Shown here: positions 12,201-24,262 of the stretch, piece after piece
How the letters are laid out: every line of letters starts with the position of its first letter
Numbering within the stretch: the stretch's first letter is position 1
Assembly (NCBI RefSeq): GCF_029852145.1
Contig: NC_079976.1
Coordinates: 6,634,001-6,698,000, forward strand
Source of the DNA: Microplitis mediator
Lineage: Eukaryota; Arthropoda; Insecta; Hymenoptera; Braconidae
Reading direction: 5' to 3'
DNA: 64,000 nucleotides
The notes under the pieces: generated by a model
Told to the model about the DNA's origin: nothing
Databases searched by the model: none
What the model saw: only the letters and a program-made list of their open reading frames with translations
Translations under genes and position numbers: made by a program

Positions 12201-14132
12201 TTGTCTATCCTTGCTCAGCTATCAGCAATGTTTTTACGTTCCGGATTTTATAATTTATTAAATTATCGTTTCACTAGAAACAAGACCAATAACGAAAATA
12301 AAGAGGATATTTATGATGGTGATGTCTACAAATCATTCATGGGGGTAGGTCATTTTCTGTCTAAGTGCACGAATATTTCTTTTACCTGGAATACAGATGG
12401 TGTTTCTCCATTTAAATCTTCGAAGTTTAACGTATGGCCTTTTTTCTTAAGAATTAATGAATTGCCATTCCTCGAGCGAATAAAACCTGAAAATACCATA
12501 TTAGCTGGCTTGTGGTTTGGTTTTGAAAAGCCAGACCCTAATAAATTTATGGCTGCATTCTATGATGAGCTCAAAGTTTTTTACAACGGCTTATATTTCA
12601 ATGTTCCAAATTTTAATATTCCTATTTTCGTGCGAGGTTTTATCATGAATGGAACTCTTGATTTGCCCGCAAAGGCACTGTTTTTAAATATGAGTCCTCA
12701 TATGGCACGGTATGGATGTCAAAAATGTAAAATTGCAAGTGAAAAAATCGACCATGTACAGTGTTATCGTTTTACTAATAATTTAAAGCTACGAACCACA
12801 GAAGAAACAATCGAACAGGCAGAAGATGCTGTAAAATTGAAAAAAAAAGACGTTCAAGGGGTAAAAGGACCTACTTTTTTATCAAAAATTTGTTACGATT
12901 TTATAAGAACTACTGCAGTTGATTCTATGCACTGTGTTGACTTGGGCGTTACAAAAAAACTAATTTCACTGTTGTTTGATAAAAAATTCGCCACTCATAA
13001 AGCTTCATTGTACCAGTACGTTGACTTAATCAATGCAAGGATTCGTTCTATTCGTCCTCCGTGCAATATACTCAGACAGCCGAGATTGATATCTGACATG
13101 AAATATTGGAAAGCACATGAATTCCGTACCTTCTTACTTTATTATTCTCTACCTCTTCTTCATGACTTGATGGATAAAAATTATTTCGATCATCTTAAAT
13201 TTTTGGTTTTAGGTGTTACTTTATTGCACCAAGAAAGTGTTTCTGATCATATGATAACACTAGCATCTCGACTATTTACAGAGTTTGTGGGACGATATGA
13301 AGATTTATATGGTTTAAACCACATGACTTGTAATCTACATCACCTGCTTCATTTACCCGATGTTGTTAAAGATCTGGGACCATTATGGGTGACTTCATGT
13401 TATCCATTTGAAAATTTAAATGGATTACTGAAAAGATTAATTCATGGAACTCGTTACGTCCAGCTTCAAATTTCTTCAGCCATAACTATTTTTATTAATC
13501 TCACTCGAGAAAAATTTAATACGTTCCTCTATAATTCTAAAATAGCTTTATTCTGTGAACGATTAGAAAAAAGTGGTAAAAATAGACGCAAGCTGAGGAA
13601 AATTTATGACAATACATCTATCCTTGGAAACTGCAAAAGAGTCGAAAGTTTGCCAGATGATTTAGTTATCTGTTTTTCGAATCATCATACCTTGGGTGAT
13701 GTGAAAAAAATCTACGAGTTTCAACGATTATTTAAAAATCGATTTGTTTATGAATCGCAATTATACAAACGTAAGAGAAAAATAAACTCCACGTTTGTAA
13801 AATATTTTGACATCGAAGATCAAAACTATTTTTTTGGAGTAATTACAAAATTTATTCAGTTATGTTTTTGTAACTGTCACAACAATTGTGAAAATTGCAT
13901 CTCAAATTCGGAATTTTATGCTATTATTAATAAATTAACGACAATAACACCGTTTGAAACATTGTCCAATGTGAAGATAGACTCTATACATTTATGTAAA
14001 ATAACTGATGAAGAAAATTTATTTGCAGTTAAAATTGATAATTTAAAAAATGTTTGTTACACTGTTGAAAAATTCAATGACAATAACTATTTATTCGTTA
14101 TTGATTCAGTTTACTGCATTGATTCTCAATAA
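9241..14132 (+). CDS. Tnp2/DUF4218-like transposase (EnSpm/CACTA-type), 3 exons
   Basis: Exons are 9241-9409, 9470-9559 and 11641-14132. Junctions are GT..AG, phase 1 each time, giving about 916 aa. The N-terminus is acidic and Ser-rich. A zinc-ribbon-like cluster (YYCPSCY...SCVNC) lies near residue 240. The Tnp2-like core follows: WNTDGVSPFKSSKFNVWPF near residue 335, then a GCQKC site and DSMHCVDLGV. A DUF4218-like part (HHLLHLPD...DLGPLWVTSCYPFENLNGLLK) lies near residue 650. In this family the conserved Asp of TDG, the Asp of DSMH and a downstream Glu are candidate catalytic residues. It would cut and join DNA at element ends. All three exons are open, so it may be functional. The 2-kb second intron is filled with inverted repeats. 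A domesticated host gene is possible, but the flanking terminal repeats favour an element. Confidence 0.75.
9653..11180. repeat. Array of about 132-bp units in alternating orientation with 378-bp higher-order period
   Basis: The unit begins GGACAGTACCAATATG and includes AGCCCCCAACCCTTGG and GACAGCAGTCAAAGCTCTGA. About eleven copies occur in both orientations. 9653-10030 and 10031-10408 are near-identical blocks of forward-forward-reverse units. The whole array lies in intron 2 of the transposase gene. The transcript could fold into long hairpins. The small frame at 9893-10108 is an accident of the repeat. Confidence 0.85.
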
Positions 14133-15061
14133 ATATTGTTCTTTATCAGCTTGAAATTTAATTTTTTGAATTTTTTTTCTTATACTATAATCATTACAGT
14201 TCCAAAATTCGAAGCGAAAGATAAGTAGAACTACACTTTCATTTATAATTTTCTTTTTGTATGAAATTTCAAAAATTGAAACGAAAAATATCTTTGAATT
14301 TTTTTTTTATTTTATTTTAATTTTTGAAAATTTACTTAAACACAAAAAAATAAAAATTTCATACCTGGTTAACTCTTTGAGCCAACCTCAAAACTTCGTG
14401 CTATTATTGAGCTTATAAAGCTCTCCAACTATTATTTCCAAAAGAAAAAAAAAATTTTGATTTCTTAGAATTTTTGATCTCAAATTATTCCTAAACTAAT
14501 TGAAATTAACTATGATCTTAGAAAAGTAATTTTAATGCTGAATGATTTAGAAACAAAAAATTTATTTATTCCGCAAATTTTTGAGGTATGTAAAAAAAAC
14601 CCGAAAATTAAATTTTTTTTTTTTTGTAATTTCATTTTCTGCTTTTTCGAAACTACTTTACTGATCGACTTCAAGCTTTCATCAGATACATATTTTGTTC
14701 AGATATAAATTTTATTTCCACACACATGACTCGATGCCCAGCCAGAAATAGTGTGATAGCTTCCGAGGATCTCAAAACGTAAAAATTTGATGAAAACCCG
14801 ATTCCCGAAAATCTGAACGAAGCTAATAACTTACCATATTTTTGAAAATTAGTCATTTTCATAGTGACAAGTTAAAAAATGAAGTTATAATTCAACTTAT
14901 TATTAGCCAAATAATAGATTTTTGTAAAAAAAAAAAAAAACGTATAAATTTGAATACAGTGAAATAAAAATTTCAGGTAATATAAGGTTTCAGTTAGAGG
15001 ATCCAAGATGGAGTACCTCATGTATATTCCCATACAAATTTGTATACTGCGACAGACATTA
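14133..15061. other. Right arm of the element, non-coding
   Basis: AT-rich sequence between the transposase stop codon and the right terminal repeat, with several poly-A/T runs. No gene, RNA or clear repeat is recognised. Confidence 0.55.
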
Positions 15062-15306
15062 GTTCAAATTCGAAAAATATCGTGCTTTAACAGAACAATC
15101 TACAGCAAACTTAATAAAGATTTATCGCGCATTGGTTGTTCGCGGATCTGCAAGAGATCTTCCGAAAGTCTCTGTTGTGTTCTTCAACATTGGAAAATAT
15201 TGTCTCCCCAGGTAGACTCACCGTAGGTCTATCGTAGATCTGTGAGCGAAAGACATGCAGTAGATCTTTGAGAAGTCTGCTGTAGATTGTTTTATTTTTA
15301 CCCGGG
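15062..15306 (-). repeat. Right terminal inverted repeat of the 12.9-kb element
   Basis: Reverse complement of 2397-2637, ending TTTTTACCCGGG, followed by TA. Paired features include GGGGAGACAATATTTTCCAA (read on the minus strand) and the AGATCT clusters. The sequence after it (ACTAACGGAAGATATAAAAT) matches the IR spacer found after copy B near 20430. Confidence 0.8.
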
Positions 15307-15935
15307 TATATTTTCAATTACTAACGGAAGATATAAAATTATTAGAATTAAAAGTACTGGAATCTAAAATTATTAATCATAATGGAAATTATGAAATCTT
15401 AAATAAATACAGTACACTCATGTTGAAATTTTTGTTTGAATAAGCTCAGACCTTCTTTTCGTCAGTAGAAGAGACCGGGGAACGTCGAATCCCTCCAAAA
15501 ATTTTCTTCATCTTTGAAAGAAACGGTCCGTCAAGGCCCAAAAAATTTGTTTTCTCTAAAATTACGACAAAACTATAATGGATTTGATCAAGATAGATCA
15601 AAATAACTTGTACCCGGTGTTCAATAGCTATAAAAAATAACTAGCAGCTTGAGGGATCGTCTTCCCCCGGACTCCCCTTTATGTTTTTATAAAAAAAGCA
15701 GATAGTGAAATATTTATTTTTACTTAATCAGTATACGTTTGCATTTATAAAATCAGTAATATTTACCCTGTTTTTTTTTCGATTGCATGTAAAATAAGAA
15801 GCAACTAGTCATTAAAATAAATGTAAGTTACGATACGCTAATAATTGTAAAAAAAAATTATTTCCACGCTTTAGTCATGACTTTAGTCAATATAAACGTG
15901 TCAACGTTATAACAAGAATTTTATCTGCTCGTAAA
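15307..15935 (+). promoter_or_regulatory. Upstream region of IR copy B
   Basis: About 600 bp conserved before each copy (20430-21036, 23740-24262, 27640-28259). A TATAAAA lies at 15746-15752, with counterparts at 20851, 24075 and 28072, about 185-190 nt before each start codon. It is a plausible core promoter; the transcription start is unknown. In B the codon run upstream of the ATG is broken by a stop, while C, D and E show an open frame there. This supports the conserved internal ATG as the start. Confidence 0.45.
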
Positions 15936-18900
15936 ATGTTCCATCATATTCTCTTTGTTTTATTATTTTTTACTCATTATCTCGATGCATTTCATATAAA
16001 AATACCTTCAGAAGAGATGAATAAACGAATTGATTTGATGGTAAGTAATATGTAATAGTTATTATAAAAAGGTCGTATTTATGTTTTTTAATTATAAATA
16101 AAATAATTTTTAGACCAATCTTATTGATATTTGTTCTCCTGATGTGAAAGCAAGTATTTTGATAACTGACCCATCAAGAAATTCAATGTACAATAATTTG
16201 TACAAAAGTATGACTGAATCAATGATTCTTTTTGACAATTCTGAAAGCTTTAGCATCCCGGTGAATCAAAAAACGCCGATATTTTGGGTTACTATGATCT
16301 TAACATCACCAATGAAAGTGAACGAAGTTCTAGTCAATGAAACATGGCGAGATTTCAATCAATTTTTCATAATCTCAGATGGCGGGAACATCAGCAATGG
16401 ATGCGTTAATGCTCAGTCATTCTTAATGGAGGCTTGGAAAAATGATATACTCAATGTTATCTTCATCTGCTCGGATAATCAGACTCAAATACCTAAAGTA
16501 TATTCTTTTAATCCGTTCACTGATTTCGCTCCGAGGTCCTGGAATAAAGTTTCAATGATAACGGCATTCAACAATCATTCTTGGACCTTATTCAGCCAAA
16601 TTTATAATTCTGGTAAGTAATTTAATAGTACACGGCGAGAAATGATGGTAACCGTTCCTAGTACGTTTATGAAATTTCAACCCATAACATTATGGTAATA
16701 ATTACCTCAAATTATTATGGGATATTAGCTCATAATTTGTGGGAAAAGTTTTCATATCTATAGGAAACACTCCTATGAAATTTATAACAGTTCCAATATC
16801 GTACACGGAAAAAAAAAAAATAGGTGCTGCAACAGGACAAAATCCTGCAGCGCCTTTTTTTTCCGTGTATGGTAATTAAATTACGGTAATGATTACCTCA
16901 CTCATGGTAATGGTTACCATAATATTGTGGTGACTTTGACTATAAAATACGGATATCATTATTAAAATATATGGCATCATTAACCATAGTAATATAGTAG
17001 CGTTTACCTCTAGTAGTATGATAGCGATTACAACAGTAGTATAGAAACGATTACCATAACTTTACACACGGAAAAAACAGTTCTGTAAAAGTTACAGAAA
17101 AAAATCTGTAAAATTTACTGATGACATTATTTGTAAAATTTACAGATAAAATATGTTATTTTGACAAAGTCATAAATGTTATTTTTATAAATAACATAAT
17201 GTAATATTAACAGATAATATTCTGCAAAAATTACATATTTTTTCTGTAGATTATACAATATTACTTTATGTAATATTTACTTATAGTTTATGTAAAATCT
17301 ACACGAGTACACTGTAAAAAATCCGGAGTGAATCTGGAGTGAATTCGGATTTAATTTCAATCCGAATTCACTCCGCATTCACTCCGCCACTCGGAGTTCC
17401 GGAGTTTTGTGGGCGAGTGTGTGTTTGCGTGCGTGTGTGCAAATGTGTGTGTGTGTACGAATGTGTGCGTGTGTGTAAATTGTGTGCGTGTGTGCAAATG
17501 TGTGCGTGTGTGCAAATGTGTGCGTGTGTGCGAATTTCACACATTTGCACACACACACACGCACACACATTTGCACACACATGCACACACATTTGCTCAC
17601 ACGCACACATTTGCACACACGCACACACGCAAACAAGCACCTGCACACAAAACTCTGGATTTTTTACAGTGTATTTGCATAACTTGCTTTGTATTTTTTA
17701 CATAAATACTTCTGTGAATTCCACAACTTCACTATGTAACTTTTACAGCCTCAAAATGTAAAAATTACAGATTTAGGTTCACAGAACTCACAATGTAAAA
17801 ATTACATTTTTGGTTCTGTAAAAATTACATAATTCAATTGACAGATAAACATCTGTAAATTTTACAGACTTTTCTGTCATTTTTACAGAACTGTTTTTTC
17901 CGTGCAGGAACAATTCCGACATCGTATGGAAATAGTAATCATAATTTGTATACTGTCTTGAAATGAATCAGTAAAAAGTTCTGCAAATCAGTGAATATTC
18001 ACTGCGAATCAGTCCTACACTGTAAAAAATCACTGGGGTAAGTCCAAACGGTGTAGGTGTTAAAATTATCGGTGTTAAATTTACCCCCGAAAGCGGTGTG
18101 AAAATAACGCCGCCACCAGTGTAAATATTCTAGACCGGTGTTAGAATAACGCCGCCGCCGGTGTAGACATTCTTTACCAGTGTTAAAATATTTTATTTTG
18201 TGAATATTTTTACTTACTCGATCACTATACTTGTTAATAAATGATATTCTTTATTAATTTTCATAAAGTACTGACATTTTTTGTGTTTTATAATCTTTAA
18301 AGTTAATAATCCAAGCGGACGCAGTTTACCCTGCTTTTACACCGGTATTACTCCGCTTTTACACCGGTTACCCCGCTTTTACACCGATGTTACTCCGTTT
18401 TTACACCGGTTACCCCGCCTTTACACCGATTTTACTCCGCTTTTACCCCGGTTACCCCGCTTTAACACCGGTATTTTTAACACCAGTGTAATTTTATTTG
18501 ATCACCGGGCGGAGTTAAAATGAGTCCATTTTTAACACCGCTCTTTTTACAGTGTAAGTATAACACTGGTTGAAGTACTTTTTACTGATTCATTTTAAGA
18601 GAGTAAATGCCGTCTTCCCACCAACAATATCCAAAAAAACAAGTCACCATCACCATATGATATGGAAACCATTTCCGTAATGTGTTGTAATTGTTACCGT
18701 AAATTCCCTTCCGTGTATAATGTTTATTTCGCACTGATAAATATAATGATAAAAATTTTTTTTCCAGATGAAGCAACATGTCGGAATTTCTTTTTCGATA
18801 AAACTAATAATCTTGGTGGATACATTGTAAAAAGTTCTTTCGTTAACAAACCACCATCGGTTTCATATAAAATTATTAACGGATTAAAAACTTTCGAAGG

Positions 18901-19966
18901 GTCAGATTATGAAATAATTAAATTACTAACTAAGAAGTTGAACACAGTGTTAATAATAAATGATGAAATTGCCGAATCGGTTGGTCATTTCAAAAACCTC
19001 TCTGACAAAAGTCTAATATCGGAAATTGCAACTAAAAAAATAGATTTATCGGTGGTACCATTTTTCTTGAGAAGTGTAAAGAAAAAAGCCGAAATGACTT
19101 ATCCATCACTACAATCAGAGCTTTCTGTAATGACTCAATACCGTGAATCGAAATTCGTTGACGGGAAATTATTTTTGTTTTTTCCTCCATATCTTGCATT
19201 GCTATTTTTCGCCACAAATATATTAATATTCGTTATTCTACAATACATATTCAAAGATCCATACTCAAAAAGTGTAATAGATATTGTACGTGTTTATTTA
19301 AATTTACCATTACCCTCATTGGTAGTTACCAATCCTGGAAGAATTATTTTCGGCACTACCCTCGTTACTTTCACGGTTTGCAATATAATTGTGCAGTCAT
19401 ACATGAATACAGCTCTGGTATCAAAAAATACCTTTAGAAATGTTGAAAATATAGAAGATTTGAATGAATTAAAATACAACGTCCATGCTCTCGAATTTGC
19501 TGTCAGGGCAATGAATCGTGCTGGTGTTAAAAATGTTACATTGTCAAATGAAATTTTTAACTGTTCTCAGCTTGGTATATATGACGCATTTGTTGATACT
19601 GAAAAAACTCTTCGAACGTTAATATCAAAAAAATGTCACATGCCGAAAAAACCGCTCATCCCAGGACTTTACCGGGTCTTCTTAAGCCGTCGTAATTGGC
19701 CTTTATTTCCAAAAGTAAATAAAAATTTACAAATTTTTTTTGAAAAAGGATTGATCACGAATGAAATTTCGAAAATTTTAATGAAGTATCGTCAACGAAA
19801 ACGTGATGAACCTGATCAATATCAAGTTATGTCGATGGACCACGTGAAATATGTATTTTATATTTATATTGTTTTCAATTCCATTTCATTTATTGTTTTA
19901 TTGATAGAATTGTCATTCGCGCGAATCTTACGAACAATTGCTCGAGTTTATAATCCTATTAATTAA
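15936..19966 (+). CDS. Ionotropic receptor copy B, complete, 3 exons
   Basis: Exons are 15936-16040, 16114-16612 and 18768-19966, with phases 0 and 1, giving 600 aa. Exon 1 is a signal peptide (MFHHILFVLLFFTHYLDAF). Exon 2 encodes a short extracellular segment with no full amino-terminal domain, as in divergent insect IRs. Exon 3 carries S1 (conserved Cys, LFFDK), M1 (PPYLALLFFATNILIFVILQ), the pore and M3 block (GTTLVTFTVCNIIVQSYMNT), S2 and the last membrane helix. The protein should be a ligand-gated cation channel in chemosensory neurons. Intron 2 (16613-18767) is swollen by nested foldback elements. All exons are open. The IR assignment is strong, but the ligand and exact orthologue are not known. 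Confidence 0.85.
16803..16869. repeat. 67-bp foldback element in intron 2 of IR copy B
   Basis: A near-perfect hairpin: TACACGGAAAAAAA...TTTTTTTCCGTGTA around an inner GGTGCTGCAACAGG/CCTGCAGCGCC inverted pair. It is absent from the matching intron of copy C. Confidence 0.7.
17067..17904. mobile_element. Foldback element with an internal (TG)n/(CA)n hairpin element, intron 2 of copy B
   Basis: The outer ends are CACGGAAAAAACAGTTCTGT and its inverse at 17904. The arms are full of short CTGTAAATTTTACAG-type palindromes. Inside, 17310-17671 is a second element with ends CACTGTAAAAAATCC / GGATTTTTTACAGTG. Its core is a TGTGTGCG-rich arm facing a CGCACACA-rich arm. The overlapping TG/CA-derived reading frames are not genes. 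Confidence 0.7.
17961..18595. mobile_element. Nested foldback elements with ACCGGTGTTA-type modules, intron 2 of copy B
   Basis: The outer inverted ends are AATGAATCAGTAAAAAGT and ACTTTTTACTGATTCATT. Within lies 18018-18554 with CACTGTAAAAA ends and an interior of repeated short modules (TTACACCGGT, TTACCCCGC). Related ACCGGTGTTA sequence occurs at about 48030-48125 and 59870-59960. Confidence 0.6.
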
Positions 19967-21036
19967 TATCATTATATTGAATTCAATTATTATTAGTCAC
20001 TAGTGCCAGGATTTTTCCGTTAAATTAAAAATAATTAATAATTAGTGGTGGAAAATTTTTTATATTATGGGGAAAATATTGGACTTATAAAAAAAGTTTT
20101 CAAACAAAAGTTGTAGGAAATTTAATTTTATAAAAAAAATGTTTCTTATAAGTTTTTATTAGAACTACTAAGAGAGCCGTGATTTCAAAATTAAGATTTT
20201 CATAATCCCCCAAATTTTGAATCATTCATTATGAATCTTAATTTTTGAATTACGGTGAAAAATTTGGTCGAACAAGAAAATTATAAGAGACATTTTTTTT
20301 AGAAAATTAAATTTTCTACAACTTTTGTTCAGAGACTTTTTTACTGAGACCGATATTTTCTCCTTAATATCAAAAATTTGAAGTTTTCATTTAAAAAATA
20401 AGGCAAAAATCTTGTCCCTATTAATCACTAATGGAAGATTAAAATATACTAGAATTAAAAATACTATAATCTAAAATTATTTGTCATAACGGAAATTATA
20501 AAATGTTGAATAAATTCAATGTACTCATCCTAAAATTTGTATTTGAATGAACCGAGACCTTTTTCTCGCCAGTAGAAGAGACCGGGGAACGTTGGATCCC
20601 TCCGAAAATTTTCTTCATTTTGTAAAAGAACGGTCCGTCAAGCCCGGACAAAATTTTTTTTTTCTTAATAAATTACGACAAAACTATGATGGATTTTTTC
20701 GAGATAGATTAAAACACCTTGTGCCCAATAGCCACAAAAAATAATTAGCAGCTTGAGGGGTCGTCTTCCTCCGCACTCCCCTTCATGTTTCTATAAAAAA
20801 AAGTAGATAGTAGAGAATTTATTTTCACTTAATCGGTATACGTATGCATTTATAAAATTAGTAGTATTTCCCCTTTTTTTTTTTATTGCATGTCAAATAA
20901 GGAGCAACTAGTCATTAAAATAATTGTAAGTAACGATAAGCTAATAATTGTAAAAAAATTATTTCCACCCTTTAGTCATGACATTAGTCAATATAAACGT
21001 GTTAACTTTATAACAAGAATTATATCTGCCTGTAAA
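19967..21036 (+). other. Spacer between IR copies B and C, with a foldback element and the copy C upstream region
   Basis: 20068-20376 is a foldback element with arms of about 85 bp sharing CAAAAGTTGTAG. The rest is the conserved IR upstream region, with TATAAAA at 20851-20857. A half copy of the foldback recurs in the D-E spacer at 27504-27586. Confidence 0.55.
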
Positions 21037-23717
21037 ATGTTCCATCATATTATTTTTATTTTATTATTTATTACTAATTATCTCGATGCATTTCATATAA
21101 AAATACCTTCAGAAGAGATGAATAAACGAATTGATTTGATGGTAAGTAATATGTAATAGTTATTATAAAACGTCGTATTTATGTTTTTTAATTATAAATA
21201 AAATAATTTTTAGACCAATTTTATTAATAATTGTTCTCCTGATGTAAAAGCAAGTATTTTGATAACTGACTCGTCAAGAAATTCAATGTATAATAATTTT
21301 TACAAAAGTATGACTGAATCAATGATTCTACTTGACAATTCTGAAAGCTTTGGCATCCCGGTGAATCAAAAAACGCCGATATTTTGGGTTACTATGATCT
21401 TAACATCACGAATGAAAGTGAAAGAAGTTCTAGTCAATGAAACATGGAGGAATTTCAATCAATCGTTCATAATCTCAGATGGTGGCGACATTAGCAATGG
21501 ATGCGACAATGCTCAGTCATTCTTAATGGAGGCTTGGAAAAATGATATACTCAATGTTATCTTCATTTGCTGGGATAATCAGACACAAATACCTAAATTA
21601 TATTCTTTCAATCCGTTCAATGATTTCGCACCAAGGTCCTGGAATAAAGTTTCAATGATAACGGCATTCAACAATCATTCTTGGACCTTATTCAGCCAAA
21701 TTTATAATTCTGGTAAGTAATTTAATAGTACACGGCGAGAAATTATGGTAACCATTCCTAGTACGTTTATGAAATTTCAACCCATAACATTATGGTAATA
21801 ATTACCTCAAATTATTATGGGATATAAGCTCATAGTTTGTGGGAAAAGTTTCCATAGCTATAGGAGCCACTCCTTTAAAAATGATGAGTTCCTATATCGT
21901 ACGGTAATCAAAATACAGTAATGATTACCGCACTCATAGGAATACTTCTTAGAGTCACGTAAGAATAAATTCTATTACATAGGAACGGTTCTTTGCCGTG
22001 TTTGGGAATAAACCTTATACATCATGGTAATCGTTACCGTGATATATAGCAACGTTTACCATGACCCTGGTGAACTTTACCATTTAATATGGTAATAATT
22101 ACCACAGTGAGGAGTTTATGAATGCTGTGGTTATCATTATTGTAATGTTATGGTAATGGTTACCATAATATTGTGGTAACTTTTACCATACAATTTGGGA
22201 ATGATTATTATAATATATGGTATCATTGACCATGGTAATATGGTAGCGTTTACTAAGTAGTATGATATTGATGACAACAGTAGTATGGAAACGATTACCA
22301 TAACTTGACAGAAACTATTTCGACATCGTATGCATGGACATAGTTACCATAATTTGTTTAAGTGGCATCTTCCTATAAACGATTTCCAAAAAAAAGTAGT
22401 CACCATATGATATGGAAACCATTTCCGTAATGTATGGTAATTGTTATCGTAAATATTTCTCCGTGTATAACATTCATTTTGCACTAATCAATATATCGAT
22501 AAAAATTTTTGTCTTCAGATAAAGCAACATGTCGGAATTTATTTTTTGATACAACTAATAATCTTGGTGGATACATTATAAAAAGTTCTTTCGTTAACAA
22601 ACCACCATCTATTTCATATAAAATTATTAACGGATTAAAATTTTTCGAAGGCTATAATTATGAAATAGTTAAATTACTAATTAAGAAGTTGAACGCAGTG
22701 TTAGTTATTAATGATGAAATTGCCGAATCTTTTGGTGATTTCAAAAACCTTTCTGACAAAAGTCTAACATCGGAAATTGCAACTAACAAAATAGATTTAT
22801 CAGCGGTACCATTTTTCTTGAGAAGTGTAAAGAAAAAAGCCGAGATGACTTATCCATCACAACAAACAGGTCTTTCTGTAATGACTCAATACCGCGAATC
22901 GAAACTGCTTGCCGGGCAATTATTTTCGTTCCTTCCTCCATATCTTGCATTACTATTTTTCGCCACAAATATATTAATATTCGTTATTCTACAATACATA
23001 TTCAAAGATCCATACTCAAAAAGTGTAATAGATATTGTACGTGTTTATTTAAATTTACCATTACCCTCATTGGCAGTTACCAATCCTGGAAAAATTATTT
23101 TCGGCACTACCCTCGTTACTTTCACGGTTTGCAATATAGTTGTGCAGTCATACATGAATACAGCTCTGGTATCGAAAAATACCTTTAGAAATGTTGAAAA
23201 TATAGAAGATTTGAATGAATTAAAGTACAACGTCTATGCTCCCGAATTTGCTGGCAGGGCAATGAAACGTGTTGGTGTTAAAAATGTTACATTGTCAATT
23301 AAAATTATTAATTGTTCTCAGCTTGGTATATATGACGCATTTGTTGAGAATGAAATAACTCTTCGAACGTTAATAACCGAAAAATGTCACATGCCGAGAA
23401 GACCGCTAATCCCAGGACTTTACCGTGTTTTCTTAAGCTGACGTAATTGGCCAATATTTCCCAAAATAAATAAAAATTTACAAACTTTTTTTGAAAAAGG
23501 GTTGATCACGAACGAATTTTCGAAAATTTTAATGAAGTATCGTCAACGAAAACGTGATGAACCTGATCAATATCAAGTAATATCAATGGATCACGTTGAA
23601 TATGTATTTTATATTTATATTGTTTTGAATTTCATTTCATTTATTGTTTTATTGATGGAATTATCATTTGCGCGACTCTTACGAACAATTGCTCGAGTTT
23701 ATAATCCTATTAAGTAA
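21037..23717 (+). pseudogene. Ionotropic receptor copy C, single in-frame TGA in last exon
   Basis: Exons are 21037-21141, 21214-21712 and 22519-23717, with the same phases as copy B. Everything is intact except codon TGA at 23439-23441, where copies A, B, D and E have an Arg codon in the RRNWP motif of lobe S2. The frame stays open after it for another 91 codons to 23717, including the last membrane helix. The predicted short product would lose the end of S2 and that helix, so it should not form a normal channel. The TGA is followed by C, the context that most favours readthrough, and insect IR genes read through such stops have been described (Ir75a of Drosophila sechellia). Either a young pseudogene or a readthrough gene. 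Confidence 0.8.
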
Positions 23718-24262
23718 TATCATTTTATTGTATCTATTAATTAGTATACTCATGTTAAAATTTCTATATGAATAAACGCAGACCTTTTTCTGGTCAGTAG
23801 AAGAGACTGGGGATCGTTGGATCTCTCCGAAAATTTTCTTCATTTTAAAAAAAAAACGGTCTGTCGAGCCCCGACAAAATTTTTTTTTCTTAATAAATTA
23901 CGACAAAACTATGATGGATTTTTTCGAGATAAATTAAAACAACTTCCACCCAATAGTCACAAAAAGTAATTAGCAGCTTGAGGAGTCTTCTTCCCCCGGA
24001 CTCCCCTTTATGTTTCTATAAAAAAAGTAGATAGTGGAATATTTACTTTCACTTAATCGGTATACGTTTGCATTTATAAAATTAGTAGTGTTCACCCTGT
24101 TTTTTTTTCGATTGCATGTCAAATAAGAAGCAACTAGTCATTAAAATAAATGTAAGTTACGATAAGCTAATAATTGTAAAAAAATTATTTCCACCCTTTA
24201 GTCATGACTTTAGTCAATATAAACGTGTTAACTTTATAACAAGAATTATATCTGCCTGTAAA

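Larger units (their letters stand above)
2397..15306. mobile_element. Candidate 12.9-kb two-gene DNA transposon with long terminal inverted repeats
   Basis: Seen: an inverted repeat pair of about 240 bp (2397-2637 and 15062-15306) with the same outer end, CCCGGGTAAAAATAAAAC. It flanks a segment holding a Tnp2-like transposase gene on + and a BEN-like gene on -, head to head, each reading outward. TA is present on both sides (2395-2396, 15307-15308). The flanks are the 3' spacer of IR copy A and the 5' spacer of copy B, and both resemble the uninterrupted spacer after copy B. Inferred: one mobile element inserted into the array. The ends are slightly ambiguous because TACCCGGGTA is itself palindromic. 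It also carries passenger repeats in its introns. I know of no described element with this pair of genes. Confidence 0.7.

Noticed and set aside
17339..17761. Several Cys/Val- or His/Thr-rich frames on both strands
   Set aside because: Translation of (TG)n and (CA)n repeats in the arms of a foldback element.
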